This document shows positions 49,711 through 60,081 of a stretch of DNA of 64,000 nucleotides, piece by piece. How positions within the stretch are numbered: position 1 is the first letter of the stretch; each line of letters opens with the position of its first letter. The notes under the pieces are model-generated. The model did not search any database and was not told the DNA's origin. It saw only the letters and a program-made list of their open reading frames with translations. Source of the stretch: Janthinobacterium sp051380735 (GTDB lineage Bacteria; Pseudomonadota; Gammaproteobacteria; Burkholderiales; Burkholderiaceae_D); the NCBI RefSeq assembly GCF_051380735.1, contig NZ_JBNYXQ010000003.1, positions 248,001-312,000 of the forward strand, written 5' to 3'. Both the position numbers and the translations under genes were made by a program.

Positions 49711-50019
49711 GATTTTAAGTGTAAGTGGGACGCATGGGACGCCAAGCTTAAAGGAAGAACGAGCTTAGAGGCAAGCAAAGTTTGTAGTTTAAGTACAGCA
49801 AAAGCGGCATTTATCGGTAGTTCCACTCCAAATGCGACATACAGTCACCAGGCAAACAACCGAAGTAAGTGCACGCACTCACCACACATCAATAAACCAT
49901 GCTGCGTAGCAGCAGAACCACCACTTGCTTGCACTGTATTTGGGAGGCAAGCGCCGTGCTTGCCGTAATGACGAGTTAGCTCTGCTTTCGTAGGATTACT
50001 ACCAAATTCCGACAACAAA
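49711..50019. other. 309-bp spacer upstream of glk
   Basis: No gene can be supported. A minus-strand frame crossing from 50138 to 49845 overlaps the dedA 3' end out of frame, and its tail (NPTKAELTRHYGKHGACLPN) was not recognised. The glk promoter should lie near 49711-49800, which is relatively AT-rich. Confidence 0.35.
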
Positions 50020-50982
50020 TCAGGAAGCCAGACCTTCGTTAAGCAAGCCGGGACTGGCGGGCGCGTCGGAACGGTAGACGGCATTCCAGGCGTCGAGGCC
50101 GCCATGCAGGGGCCTGGCGCGGTGAAAACCATGCTCATTAAGCAGCTTGGCCACTTGCGCGGCAGTCACGTCGTTGGGGCAGCTGCAATAGACGATAATA
50201 TGGCGGTCCTTGTCGAGGCCGATCAAGGCTGGCACCGGTTCCTTGCCATTGAAGAACAAGGCGCCCGGCACGGCCGGCTCCAAAGACTGCGCCGTGGCGC
50301 TGCGCGCGTCGACCAGCAGCGGTTCATGGCCCTGTTCGATCAGCTCCAGCAATTCCTTGATGCTGATGCGTTCAACCTGCAAGGCCTGGCGAAAACGCCG
50401 GCGCTCCAGGTATTTATACAGCAAGAACATGCCCAGCAAGGTTGCCAGCACCAGCAAAGCCGTGCTGCCCATGGTGCTGAGCAGATCGAGCACTTTTTCC
50501 ACGCTGGCGTGGAAGATGACGCCGATCAGGATGCCGGTGCTGCACCACAGCAAGCCGCCCAGGCCTGCATACATGAAGAAGCGCGACGCCGGCGTGCCCA
50601 TGGCGCCGGACATCGGCGCAGCGATGGTATTAAAACCGGGCACGAACTTGGAGACGATCAGGGCTTTCGGGCCCCAGCGCCTGAATTTGTCTTCCGTCTG
50701 GCTGACGCAATAGTCGGGCGACAGCGAGATGCGGCACAACAGGCGCAAGATGCGCTTGCCGAAGTGGCGCCCTGCCCTGAACCAGGTCAGGTCGCTGAGC
50801 AGACAGGCCGTCAAGCCTGCCGCCAGCACCAGCGCACCGTTCATGTCGCCATCGACCGACAGCGCGCCCGCCACTACCAGGATAGGAAAGGCAGGAATCG
50901 GCAAGCCGAGCTGCTCCACCAGCACGATCCCGAAGACAATCAGGATACCGTAATGTTCAAGCAGGAAGATAAGGTTGGGCAT
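50020..50982 (-). CDS. DedA-family membrane protein fused to a rhodanese domain
   Basis: This is a 320-residue protein. The first 200 residues are a DedA/SNARE-associated domain with several membrane helices (VLVEQLGLPIPAFPILVVAGALS, GRHFGKRILRLLCRIS, KFVPGFNTIAAPMSGAMG); DedA proteins are known lipid flippases or transporters. Residues of about 205-310 form a rhodanese domain (LLVDARSATAQSLEPAVPGALFF, IIVYCSCPNDVTAA with the catalytic-position Cys, GGLDAWNA). The fusion places a sulfur-transfer or phosphatase-like fold on the cytoplasmic side. Its job is unknown. Confidence 0.92.
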   Translation of the reverse strand: MPNLIFLLEHYGILIVFGIVLVEQLGLPIPAFPILVVAGALSVDGDMNGALVLAAGLTACLLSDLTWFRAGRHFGKRILRLLCRISLSPDYCVSQTEDKFRRWGPKALIVSKFVPGFNTIAAPMSGAMGTPASRFFMYAGLGGLLWCSTGILIGVIFHASVEKVLDLLSTMGSTALLVLATLLGMFLLYKYLERRRFRQALQVERISIKELLELIEQGHEPLLVDARSATAQSLEPAVPGALFFNGKEPVPALIGLDKDRHIIVYCSCPNDVTAAQVAKLLNEHGFHRARPLHGGLDAWNAVYRSDAPASPGLLNEGLAS

Positions 50983-51007
50983 GCGCTATCTTACCGCAAA
51001 AGGACGG

Positions 51008-52699
51008 TTACACTTGCACGCCTCTTGGTATGGCACTGAGGAGAGTACGGGTATAGGGATGGACCGGATTGCGGTACAGCTCGTCCGAATCGGCCAGTTC
51101 CACCACTTTGCCCTGGTGCATCACCATCACTTGGTCGGCAATATATTTCACCACCGACAAGTCGTGCGAAATAAAGATGTAGGACAGGCCGAATTCATCC
51201 TGCAAGTCCTGCAGCAGATTGAGCACCTGCGCCTGCACCGACACGTCCAGCGCCGACACCGATTCGTCGCAGACCAGGATTTCCGGCTGCATGGTCAGGC
51301 AGCGCGCAATCGCGATGCGCTGGCGCTGGCCGCCCGAAAATTCGTGCGGATAGCGGTGGAAAGCCTGTTCCGGCAAGCCGACTTTATCGAGCAGCCAGTA
51401 GGCCTTGGCGATGCGTTCCTGGTCGTTCGCGCCGATCTTGTGGATGCGCATCGGTTCGAGCAAAATCTGCCCCACCGTAAAGCGTGGGTTCAGCGACGCA
51501 TACGGATTCTGGAAGATGATCTGGATGCGGCGTTTATAGGGCAGATACTCCTTGTTCGGCATGGAAATCAGATCCTTGCCGTGGAACATGGCCGTGCCGC
51601 CGGTGGCCTGGTGCAGCCGCAATAGCGTCAAGCCAACCGTGGTCTTGCCGGAACCGGATTCACCGACCACGCCCAGGGTCTTGCCGCGCGGCAGGGTGAA
51701 CGACACATCCTTGACAGCCTGGAATTCGCGCTTGCCGAACAGGCCCTCGCGCATATAAAAACTCTTGCTCAGATTGTTGACCACCAGCACCGGTTCGTCG
51801 CCTGGTGTATAGCCGCGCGAGCGTTGTTTGATTTCCACGCCTGGACCGGCCTTGCCATCCATGTAGTCGGCAATCACCGGCAAGCGCCATGGGCGCTCGT
51901 CCAGTGACGGACGGCAATGCAGCAACGCCTTGGTATAAGCATCGTTTGGTGCTTCGAACACCTGGCGCACTTCCCCCGTCTCGCGCACTTCGCCGTGGCG
52001 CATGACGATCACGTGGTCGGCGATCTCGCCCACCAGGCCCAGGTCGTGGGTAATGAACAGCACCGACATCTGATGTTTCTTTTGCAGCGCGGCGATCAGG
52101 TCCATGATCTGCTTCTGGATCGTCACGTCGAGCGCTGTGGTCGGCTCGTCGGCAATCAGCAGTTTCGGCTCGCAGGCGATCGCCATGGCGATCATCACGC
52201 GCTGCTGCTGGCCGCCCGACATCTGGCTCGGATACGCATCGATCTTGTTGGCAGGATCAGGAATGCCGACTTCATCGAGCAGTTCCAGGGTGCGCGAGCG
52301 CGCCTGCTTGCGGTTCATGCCCATGTGCTGGCGCAGCACTTCGGCGATCTGGAAGCCGACTGTAAACACCGGGTTCAGCGACGACATCGGCTCCTGGAAG
52401 ATCATCGAGATATCCTTGCCGCACATCTCGCGCCGCTCGGCGATCGACAGCTTCAAGAGGTCGCGCCCGCCAAAGAAAATGCCCGATTGCGGGGCGATGA
52501 TCGTGTTGTCCGGCGGCAGCAAGCCCATCACGGCCAGCGAGCTGACCGACTTGCCGCTGCCCGATTCGCCCACCAGCGCCACCGTGCTGTTGCGCGGTAC
52601 GTTGAAGGAAATGCCCTTGACGGCTTCGAACGTGGTCTTCTTGTCGAGACGGAAAGTGACGCGCAGGTCACGCACTTCCAACAGGTTATTCTGGTCCAT
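51008..52699 (-). CDS. Peptide ABC transporter, fused dual ATP-binding protein
   Basis: This 563-residue protein joins two ABC ATPases of DppD/DppF (OppD/OppF) type. Copy one has GESGSGKS, LSGGQ-like MSGGQQQRVMIAMAIA and LLIADEPTTALD. Copy two has GESGSGKTT, FSGGQRQRIAIARCL and ILVCDESVSALD (Ser where most have Pro). Each half has its C-terminal oligopeptide-specific tail. The ATG at 52699 follows AGGAGTTGCTC. It powers the permeases encoded immediately upstream. Confidence 0.95.
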   Translation of the reverse strand: MDQNNLLEVRDLRVTFRLDKKTTFEAVKGISFNVPRNSTVALVGESGSGKSVSSLAVMGLLPPDNTIIAPQSGIFFGGRDLLKLSIAERREMCGKDISMIFQEPMSSLNPVFTVGFQIAEVLRQHMGMNRKQARSRTLELLDEVGIPDPANKIDAYPSQMSGGQQQRVMIAMAIACEPKLLIADEPTTALDVTIQKQIMDLIAALQKKHQMSVLFITHDLGLVGEIADHVIVMRHGEVRETGEVRQVFEAPNDAYTKALLHCRPSLDERPWRLPVIADYMDGKAGPGVEIKQRSRGYTPGDEPVLVVNNLSKSFYMREGLFGKREFQAVKDVSFTLPRGKTLGVVGESGSGKTTVGLTLLRLHQATGGTAMFHGKDLISMPNKEYLPYKRRIQIIFQNPYASLNPRFTVGQILLEPMRIHKIGANDQERIAKAYWLLDKVGLPEQAFHRYPHEFSGGQRQRIAIARCLTMQPEILVCDESVSALDVSVQAQVLNLLQDLQDEFGLSYIFISHDLSVVKYIADQVMVMHQGKVVELADSDELYRNPVHPYTRTLLSAIPRGVQV

Positions 52700-52708
52700 G
52701 AGCAACTC

Positions 52709-53821
52709 CTATTTCACTTTGGGGTCGAGCGCATCGCGCAAGGCATCGGTAAACAGCGAGAACGCCGTCACCAGCACGGCCATCGCCGCTGCCGCTGCCG
52801 TCAGCTGCCACCATTTACCCAGGATCAGTTCATTTTGTGCCTCGTTGAGCATGCTGCCCCACGAGACGGTACCGACCGGCACGCCAAAGCCGAGAAAACT
52901 CAGGATCACTTCGGCCTTGATGAAACCGACCACCAGGATCGACATCTGCACCAGCGCCACATGGCTGACGTTCGGGAAGATATGCGAGAACATCTTGCGC
53001 CAGTGCGAAGCGCCAATCGCGTCGGCCGCCATCACGTATTCACGCGCCTTGTGCTTGATATATTCGGCACGTATCAAACGGTAGGGCCCGGTCCAGCCGG
53101 TCAGGCCCAGGATCAGCACGATGGTCAGCACGCCCTTCTGTTGCAGCACGGCGGCCACCGTCAAAATCATCAGGATCGACGGAATCGAGGTGAAGATGCT
53201 GTAGAACCAGTTGAAGAAATCGTCGACCAGGCCGCCGAAGTAGCCGGACACGGCGCCAAAAATCGTGCCCAGCACGACCGCCAGCAAGGCTGCCACCAGG
53301 CCCACCACGATCGACGTTTCACCGCCCTTGATGGTTTTCTGCAGCACGTCGTGGCCCCATTTGTCGGCGCCGAAGGGCAAGGTGGCCGCCTTGTGGGCAA
53401 TCACTTTTTTGGTCTTGCCCATGCTGCCGCGCAAGGCGGTGATATCGTCGGCAAGCGGGTCCGTCACGCCGTACATCTCGACGCCAGCGGACGGGTTACT
53501 CCCCATCTGGGCGCGCAGTTCGGCGATATCGTCGGCCAGCGGGTCGAGCACATTGACGGGCGTGGGCAGGCTGTGATCGTCGGCCACCGGAATGGCGCCG
53601 TCGATACCGGCAACCACCGGGTCGGCGCCGGCAAAGGTCGGCGGCGCATAGCTGACGGCCACTTCATCTTCCCAGTTCGCGCCCACCAGGCCGCTGGCGG
53701 ACGCCAGTACCAGCAGGAAAAACGCGCCGACCACGGCCAGCGATACCATTGCAATTTTGTCGCCGCGCAAACGGCGCCATGCCAGGGCCCACAGGCCCGG
53801 CGATGTATGAGGTTTCGACAT
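52709..53821 (-). CDS. Peptide ABC transporter permease (OppC/DppC type)
   Basis: This is a 370-residue inner-membrane permease with an N-terminal OppC_N helix (about 25-48). It has an unusually long periplasmic loop (about 50-165) before the five core helices, and the EAA loop appears as EYVMAADAIGASHWRKMFSHIFPN. The loop contains near-repeats (PLADDIAELRAQMGSNP and PLADDITALRGSMGKTK). Long-loop OppC forms are known in YejE/microcin-C-type systems. An ATG at 53821 and a GTG at 53827 are both possible; the ATG is chosen. It lies 9 bp before the ATPase gene. Confidence 0.94.
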   Translation of the reverse strand: MSKPHTSPGLWALAWRRLRGDKIAMVSLAVVGAFFLLVLASASGLVGANWEDEVAVSYAPPTFAGADPVVAGIDGAIPVADDHSLPTPVNVLDPLADDIAELRAQMGSNPSAGVEMYGVTDPLADDITALRGSMGKTKKVIAHKAATLPFGADKWGHDVLQKTIKGGETSIVVGLVAALLAVVLGTIFGAVSGYFGGLVDDFFNWFYSIFTSIPSILMILTVAAVLQQKGVLTIVLILGLTGWTGPYRLIRAEYIKHKAREYVMAADAIGASHWRKMFSHIFPNVSHVALVQMSILVVGFIKAEVILSFLGFGVPVGTVSWGSMLNEAQNELILGKWWQLTAAAAAMAVLVTAFSLFTDALRDALDPKVK

Positions 53822-53830
53822 CGTCACTTT

Positions 53831-54769
53831 CTACTTCAGTTGGACACGTGGGTCGACCGCCTGGTACATCAGGTCGGTCAGCAGGTTGAAGAGCATGGTG
53901 GCAGCGGCAACATACACGGTGATCGCCTTGATCACCGGAAAATCGCTGCGCTCGACCGCCAGAATCACTTCACGCCCGATGCCGGGAATGCCGAAGAAGC
54001 GTTCCAGCAAAAAGGCCCCGATCAGCAGCGCCGGCAGGTTGGACATCACGTAGGTAATGATGGGAATGGCGGCATTGCGCAGCACGTGGACCCACATGAT
54101 GCGCCCTTCTTTCAGGCCCTTGGCGCGCGCCGTGCGTACATAGTCCTGGTTCGCTTCGTCGAGCACGAAGGTGCGGAACAGCCGCAGGGTCGGCGCGATC
54201 GATACGGCCAGGCCGATCAGGATCGGCAAGGTGGAATAGCGCAGCAGGTTTTCCCAGAAGCTGTCGCCCCAGCCCTGCACCGGGAACAGGCCCAGTTTGT
54301 AGGCAAAGCCGTACTGGAACACGATGATGTAGACCAGGATGGAAATCGACATGCCAACCGTGCAGGCGATCATCACCATGCGGTCCGTCAGCGAACCGCG
54401 CACGAAGGCGATGGCCAGCGCCAGCGCCACGCCGAAAAACGTTTCCAGCACGGTCAGCGGAATGAGCACCATCATCGACGGCCCCAGGCGCGAGGTGATG
54501 ATGTGAGAGACGGTCTCGCCGGTGGCCCAGCTCTGGCCGAAATCGAACGTGACGATCTGCTTGATGAAGATCCACAGCTGCACGTAATACGGCTGGTCGA
54601 CACCAAGCTGGCGGCGGATATTGGCGATGCTTTCGGCACTCGACATCTTGCCGGCCAGGATATACGCCGGGTCGCCGCCGACCCAGTTAAACAATATAAA
54701 CACCAGCAGCACCACGCCCAGCATGGTCGGCAGCATCTGCCACAAGCGGCGCAGGATATAAGCGAACAT
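53831..54769 (-). CDS. Peptide ABC transporter permease (OppB/DppB type)
   Basis: This is a 312-residue inner-membrane permease. It begins with the OppB-typical MFAYILRRLWQMLPTMLGVVLLVFIL. The EAA loop is DYVRTARAKGLKEGRIMWVHVLRNAAIPI. It forms the channel with the OppC-type permease, whose gene begins 9 bp downstream. The binding-protein gene precedes it by 28 bp. Confidence 0.95.
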   Translation of the reverse strand: MFAYILRRLWQMLPTMLGVVLLVFILFNWVGGDPAYILAGKMSSAESIANIRRQLGVDQPYYVQLWIFIKQIVTFDFGQSWATGETVSHIITSRLGPSMMVLIPLTVLETFFGVALALAIAFVRGSLTDRMVMIACTVGMSISILVYIIVFQYGFAYKLGLFPVQGWGDSFWENLLRYSTLPILIGLAVSIAPTLRLFRTFVLDEANQDYVRTARAKGLKEGRIMWVHVLRNAAIPIITYVMSNLPALLIGAFLLERFFGIPGIGREVILAVERSDFPVIKAITVYVAAATMLFNLLTDLMYQAVDPRVQLK

Positions 54770-54797
54770 AATGATTCCTTGTTGTTATAAGTTGCGC

Positions 54798-56627
54798 TTA
54801 TTTTTTAGCGGGGGCGGCAGGTGTGGCCGGTGCGCCCGTGCTGTCGATGTCCATGAAGGCCCATTCCTGGAACAGGATAGGATGCTTCTTGTAGCCGAGC
54901 ACCGATTTTTGCGCCAGCATATTGCGGTAGCGCGCGTAGCCGATCAGGGCGCCAGCATTCACTTCCAGGCGGCGCGCCATTTTATGGTACAGCGCGTCGC
55001 GCTCGGGGCTGGCCGGCATGGCCTGGCTGGCCGCATACCATTTGTCGTATTCCGGATCCTGGTAGCAGCCATTGTTGTTCTGGTGCGTGTTCGGGCCGTA
55101 GAACAGCTGCATGAAGTTGTCGCCGTCCGGATAATCGGCCAGCCATGGCGCGGTGCGCGTCTGCATCTTGCACTGCTTTTCCGTTTTCAAAATATCGGAA
55201 AAAATCATGCGGTCATTTTCCATGCGGATGCCCAGCGAGTTATACGTCTTGCGCCACATTTCGGCCTGCAGCACGCCATTGGCTTCATTGCGCGAAGCGT
55301 AGCGGATGACTAATGGCTTGCCGTCCGGCAAAGTACGCCAGCCGTCGGCGCCCTTCTTGTAGCCGAACTTGTCGAGCAGCTTGTTGGCCAGCACGGGATC
55401 GTATTGCAGCAAACTCTTGTAGTGCGGATCGTAGCCGACCACGCCCGGCGGTATCGGATAGTCGAGGCGCTTGGCCTGGCCGTTCCAGATAATGCGGATT
55501 TCTTCATCGATATTGTGCGCCATGGCAATCGCGCGGCGCAGAGCAATTTTTTCCTTGCTGAAGCCACCGAGTACCGGGTCTTCCATATTCCAGTAGTAAT
55601 AGCTGATTTCCGGGTCCAGCAGGCGCGACAGCTGCACGCCCTTCTCGGCCAGCTCCGGGCGCAGCTTGCCGTTGAGCAGCGCTTTTGGCGCCAGCGGACC
55701 GTCGAGCCAGAACACATCGGTGCCACCGCTCTGGAACGACAGCCAGCGCGACTGGTCTTCGATCATCACGGTAATCTCGATGCGGTCGATGGCCGGAATC
55801 GACTTGCCCTGCATCTGGCGCACGATGCGCTGGTCTTCGGGATCGTCGCCGGCCAGGAAATTCCAGGTCTCGGGCAGGTGCTGCGGGTTTTTATTGAGAA
55901 CGATGCGGTTGCCGCGCGTCCATTCGCCCAAGGTGTAGTAACCGGTACCGACCGGGTTTGAACCCACCTCGCCCTTCACGTCGCCGTATTTTTCCACCAC
56001 TTCGCGCGCCACGGCGGCAGTCGGCACATAGGCCAGGATCATGGGGAAATTGAAATCGGTCTTGGTCAGGGTGATGCGCAAGGTGTAAGGGTCGAGAATT
56101 TCCAGCCCCGCCACCTTCTTGCTGTAGTCAAACTTGTTGGTTTTGGCCGCTTCCTTTGCGACGTCGTCGAGGCCGACAATCTTGCCTTCGAACAGCCAAG
56201 TATGCGGCGAGGCCAGGCGCGGATCGAACAAACGCTTCCACGAATACACGTAGTCAGCCATGGTCAGCTCGCGGCGCTTGCCGCCGAATGCGGCGTCGGG
56301 CGTGTACAGGATGCCTTTTTTCAGGCGAATGGTGTACGTCTTGCCGTCGCTGGACACTTCCGGCATGGCGGCCGCCGCTTGCGGCACCACCTTGACGGGT
56401 CGCGCCAGGTAGTCATAGGTATACAAGGTATCGAACACGGCCTGCGTAATGTGGTTCGAATACAGGTCGCGTGCGGTGGCCGGATCAAAACCCGTCTCGG
56501 CGGCCGGCAGGATGTAGCGCAGCGTCTTGGCAGGCCCGGCGCCGGCAGGGGCGTCGGCAAGGGCCAGCAGCGGCAGGGAACTCAGGCAGGCGAGCAGCGC
56601 CAGGCGCCGCATCCATGGTGACTTCAT
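54798..56627 (-). CDS. Peptide ABC transporter substrate-binding protein (SBP family 5)
   Basis: This is a 609-residue periplasmic protein with signal peptide (ending LLALADAPA). SBP_bac_5 features are FDTLYTYDYLARPVKVVPQAA, YTIRLKKGILYTPD, ADYVYSWKRLFDP and NPVGTGYYTLGEWTRGNRIVL. At about 600 residues it is longer than DppA/OppA (about 540) and resembles heme/peptide or YejA-like binders. The ATG at 56627 follows AAGGGTATTAC; the longer frame is rejected. It is the first gene of the transporter row. The ligand is unknown. Confidence 0.94.
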   Translation of the reverse strand: MKSPWMRRLALLACLSSLPLLALADAPAGAGPAKTLRYILPAAETGFDPATARDLYSNHITQAVFDTLYTYDYLARPVKVVPQAAAAMPEVSSDGKTYTIRLKKGILYTPDAAFGGKRRELTMADYVYSWKRLFDPRLASPHTWLFEGKIVGLDDVAKEAAKTNKFDYSKKVAGLEILDPYTLRITLTKTDFNFPMILAYVPTAAVAREVVEKYGDVKGEVGSNPVGTGYYTLGEWTRGNRIVLNKNPQHLPETWNFLAGDDPEDQRIVRQMQGKSIPAIDRIEITVMIEDQSRWLSFQSGGTDVFWLDGPLAPKALLNGKLRPELAEKGVQLSRLLDPEISYYYWNMEDPVLGGFSKEKIALRRAIAMAHNIDEEIRIIWNGQAKRLDYPIPPGVVGYDPHYKSLLQYDPVLANKLLDKFGYKKGADGWRTLPDGKPLVIRYASRNEANGVLQAEMWRKTYNSLGIRMENDRMIFSDILKTEKQCKMQTRTAPWLADYPDGDNFMQLFYGPNTHQNNNGCYQDPEYDKWYAASQAMPASPERDALYHKMARRLEVNAGALIGYARYRNMLAQKSVLGYKKHPILFQEWAFMDIDSTGAPATPAAPAKK

Positions 56628-57230
56628 GTAATACCCTTCATCTCGATTATCTTTCGCACCGTATCGGTGCGCTTGTACTGGCTTCGCCCTGGGATACAGG
56701 AGTCCACCGCCAAAACCAGTCCATCCTCGCAAGATCTGTGCCTTGTCTTCAGGCGCCGCAGCAGCTTTCCTGACTGTTCGAAAAACGCGTAACGATAACG
56801 CATATTGTGCCCGCCAGGCAAAAAGCCGCACGCCCATGAACGCGCCCCAGCCGCTCGCCATGCCCCGCAAGAAAAATATTGTGCACTGCAGCAGTGAAGT
56901 GCCATCGGAGCAAAATGGGTCATATGTAGAAACCCTTACATGCAAGAATGAAAAGAATTTCGGGCTCGTGCAAGAAATTCCTTATCGCATTGCAACATTT
57001 CCCTTAATTGCAAAAACATAAACCAAATTATTTTCACATTTGGCTGTTGTTTCCATGATGAATGTGCATCGCACCGCGTTGACAGGACTTCTCGCCTAGT
57101 GGTCTGATGACCCCGGCGTTTTAAAAGACGCCGTGCAACATTAACGACTGCCGACGCAGCAGTCATGACTCATAACAAAGCAATAGTTGGCCGTACACCG
57201 GCCAACCAGTGACCCTTCAGGAGATTGAGA
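56628..57230. other. 603-bp divergent regulatory region
   Basis: No supported gene was found between the peptide-binding protein (minus) and the TonB receptor (plus). It contains a TTGACA hexamer (57079-57084) without a good -10, and an inverted repeat CGGCGTtttaaaagACGCCG (57114-57133) that could be an operator. A strong CAGGAG lies just before the ATG at 57231. Confidence 0.45.
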
Positions 57231-60027
57231 ATGATGATGGAAACAGTGATGTCCCGCTCGGTACGCCTTGATCTGCTCAGGCAGCGTGGCAGCGGTTACG
57301 CTGGGCCTGATGGCACCGGCAATGGCACAGGACGGTAACGTCCAGCGTGTTGAAGTAACCGGCTCCAGCATCAAGCGCGCGACGGCAGAGACCGCCTCGC
57401 CAGTGCAGATTATCGGTCGTGACGACTTGATGAAATCAGGCAAGGCCACCGTGGCCGAATACCTGCAAACGCTGACCGCCGACGGCGCCGGTTCCCTGCC
57501 TACCGGTTTCGGCAATGGCTTTGCGGCCGGCTCGACAGCGATATCGCTGCGCGGCCTGGGCGCCACCTCGACCCTGGTGCTGCTCAATGGTCGCCGCATG
57601 GCGCCGTTTGCGCGCGCCGACGATGGCCAGAAAAGCTTTACCGACCTGTCCTCCGTGCCGATGCAGATCGTCGAACGGATCGAAATCCTGAAAGACGGTG
57701 CCTCGTCGACGTATGGCGCCGATGCGATCGCCGGCGTAGTCAACATTATCCTGCGCAAGGACTTCCAGGGCGTCGCGCTGAAAGCGGACACCGGCATCTC
57801 CGGCGACGGCGATGCAAAGCAACACCGCGCCTCGATGACCTTCGGCAAGGGCGACCTGGAAAACGACAAATACAACTTCGTTTTCAATGCCGAATACAGC
57901 AAGTCGGACATGCTGATGAACAGTGACCGCGCCGACCGCAAATGGATAGGCCAGGCCGATTTGCGTCCGTATGGCTATCCGATCGGCACGCAGTTTGCCG
58001 GCGGCTACATCAATGGCACCAATGATGCAAATGCCTCGCCGACTGGCCTGATCCGTGATCCGAACACGCTCAACTACGTGTCGCTGCCAGGCTGCGCCAG
58101 CCTGTCGGCGTCATCGCCGCAAGATCCGAAGGGCGGCTGCGTCTGGCACCACGACCAGTTCCGTTCGATGCAGCCGAAGATCGACTCGATCAACCTGTAC
58201 ACGCGCGGTACCTGGCAAGTCAATGCCGATACCCAGGTGTACGCAGAGGCGGGCTACTCGCAACGCGACACCGCCTTTACCCTGATCCCGCCCTCGATCA
58301 CGCCGACCATCGCCTTCCCGCCCAACGCGACCAATCCCAACGGCGTGATCAACTACGGCTCGGGCGCCGGCACCACCATGGTGCTGGCGGCCAACCATCC
58401 GCAAAATCCGTATGGCGTGCCGGTGCGCGTGCGCTACCAGGCCTTCGACGTCGGCGCCAGCACGCGCCAGGCCAACAACGAGTTCAACCGCATCGTGCTC
58501 GGCATCAAGGGTACGGCGGCCGGCTGGGACTATGACGCCGGCTACACGCACTCGGAATCGAAGCTGCACCTCGACTACAGCAACATGCTGAACATGGCGG
58601 TCGTCAAGGATGCGCTGGGCAATCCGAACAGCCCGTACTTCCCCTACTATATCGGCGCGCAGGCCGGCAGGAACCCCGCCTCGCTGTACGCGGCGATGGT
58701 GACCAATGCCACCTCGGACTCGACCACCAAGCTCGACATCATCGACTTCAAGGCCACGCGCGAACTGATGCAGTTGCCAGGTGGCGCCATGGGCCTGGCA
58801 GTTGGCGCCGAGCACCGCCGCGACAAGCTGGACAATCCATCGCTGTCCGGCACGCAAACCGGCCAGATCAACTCGAGCTATGTGGCCGCCAAAGGCGACA
58901 GCAAGGTCTCGGCCGTGTACCTGGAAGTACTGGCGCCGGTGATCAAGACGGTGGAACTGTCGGGCGCCGTGCGTTACGACAAATACGACCGTTTCTCGTC
59001 GACCACGCCGAAACTGGGCGCCAAGTGGACGCCACTGAAAACCTTCGCCTTGCGCGGCACCTATTCGGAAGGCTTCCGCGCCCCGGGTCCGGCCGAAAGC
59101 AATGCCGACTCGCAATCGACCGGCACCTCGACGGTGCGTGACCCGATCCGCTGCCCGAATGGCACACCGCTGCCTGGCGCCACCTCGACCGACTGCTCCG
59201 CTTCCGTGGCAGCGGTCAAGATCGGCGACCCCAGCCTGAAGCCCGAGCAATCGAAGGGCTATACCCTGGGCCTGGTGTGGGATCCGTTTGACGGCACCAG
59301 CCTGTCGCTGGACGGCTGGAAGATCAAGCGTGAAGACGAGATCAACCCGCTGCCGTACAACCAGGCTGCGGCGCTGCCGACCGCGATTCGCGCCGACAAC
59401 AACCTGACCATCAATGGTGTCGTCGTGCCAGGCACGGGTACTCTCTTGATCACGAAAGCGCCGTATCGCAATTCCAGCTTCACGGAAATCAAGGGCGTTG
59501 ACCTCGACCTCAAACAGCGCGTGCGCCTGGGCGACTACGGCCGCGCCATGTTCGGCCTGACCTGGACCCACGTGGCATCGTGGGTGCGCGCCGAGTCGGA
59601 CACGGTACGCTATCAGTATGCCGGCACGCACGGCAATTGCGACACGTCGAACTGCGCCGGCACGCCGAAAAACAAGATCAACCTGACTGGCTCGTGGGAC
59701 ATCGGCAACTGGAATCTCAGTGGCGTCGTCAACTACCGTTCGGAGATGAAAAACACCTTGTTTACCGGCGAAGGTTGCGCTTCGAAACTGGCCAGCGGTG
59801 CCGATGCGCCTAACGGTTGCAAGATCGCCTCGTTCACCACGCTCGACCTGTCGACGCGCTGGAACGTCAGCAAGCACGTGCAACTGTACGCGTCGATCAA
59901 CAACGTGACCGACAAGATCGCACCGCTTGATCCGCTGACGTATGGCGGCATGAGCTACAACCCGATGGACGCCAGCGGCGCGATTGGCCGCTACTTCAAA
60001 CTGGGCGCCAGCTACACGTTCAACTAA
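57231..60027 (+). CDS. TonB-dependent outer-membrane receptor, frameshifted in the signal peptide
   Basis: This is a receptor of about 930 residues with plug (VEVTGSSIKR, VQIIGRDDLMKSG, STLVLLNGRRM, ILKDGASSTYGADAIAGVVNIILRK) and a 22-strand barrel ending YFKLGASYTFN. The natural start is ATG 57231, with a strong CAGGAG site and MMMETVMSRSVR, which parallels MVENVMSRTVR of the next receptor. After codon 12 this frame leaves the gene and stops at 57336. The rest of the signal peptide (ICSGSVAAVTLGLMAPAMAQ) lies in the +1 frame from about 57268. One extra base near 57267 explains it: a mutation, a sequencing error, or translation from a weak TTG at 57268. The remaining frame is intact to 60027. 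The substrate is unknown. Confidence 0.85.
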
Positions 60028-60053
60028 GTTCCGGCATTCAGTAACAAGCCTGC

Positions 60054-60081
60054 AAGGCGGTGAGCGATCACCGCCTTTTTT
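60054..60081 (+). terminator. Intrinsic terminator after the first TonB receptor
   Basis: AAGGCGGTGA-gcga-TCACCGCCTT has 10-bp perfect arms and ends in a run of T, 27 bp after the stop codon. The following 60082-60314 spacer shows no gene. Confidence 0.93.

Noticed and set aside
49845..50138. 97-residue minus-strand ORF overlapping the dedA 3' end
   Set aside because: Its first half is an out-of-frame shadow of the DedA-rhodanese gene and its tail was not recognised.
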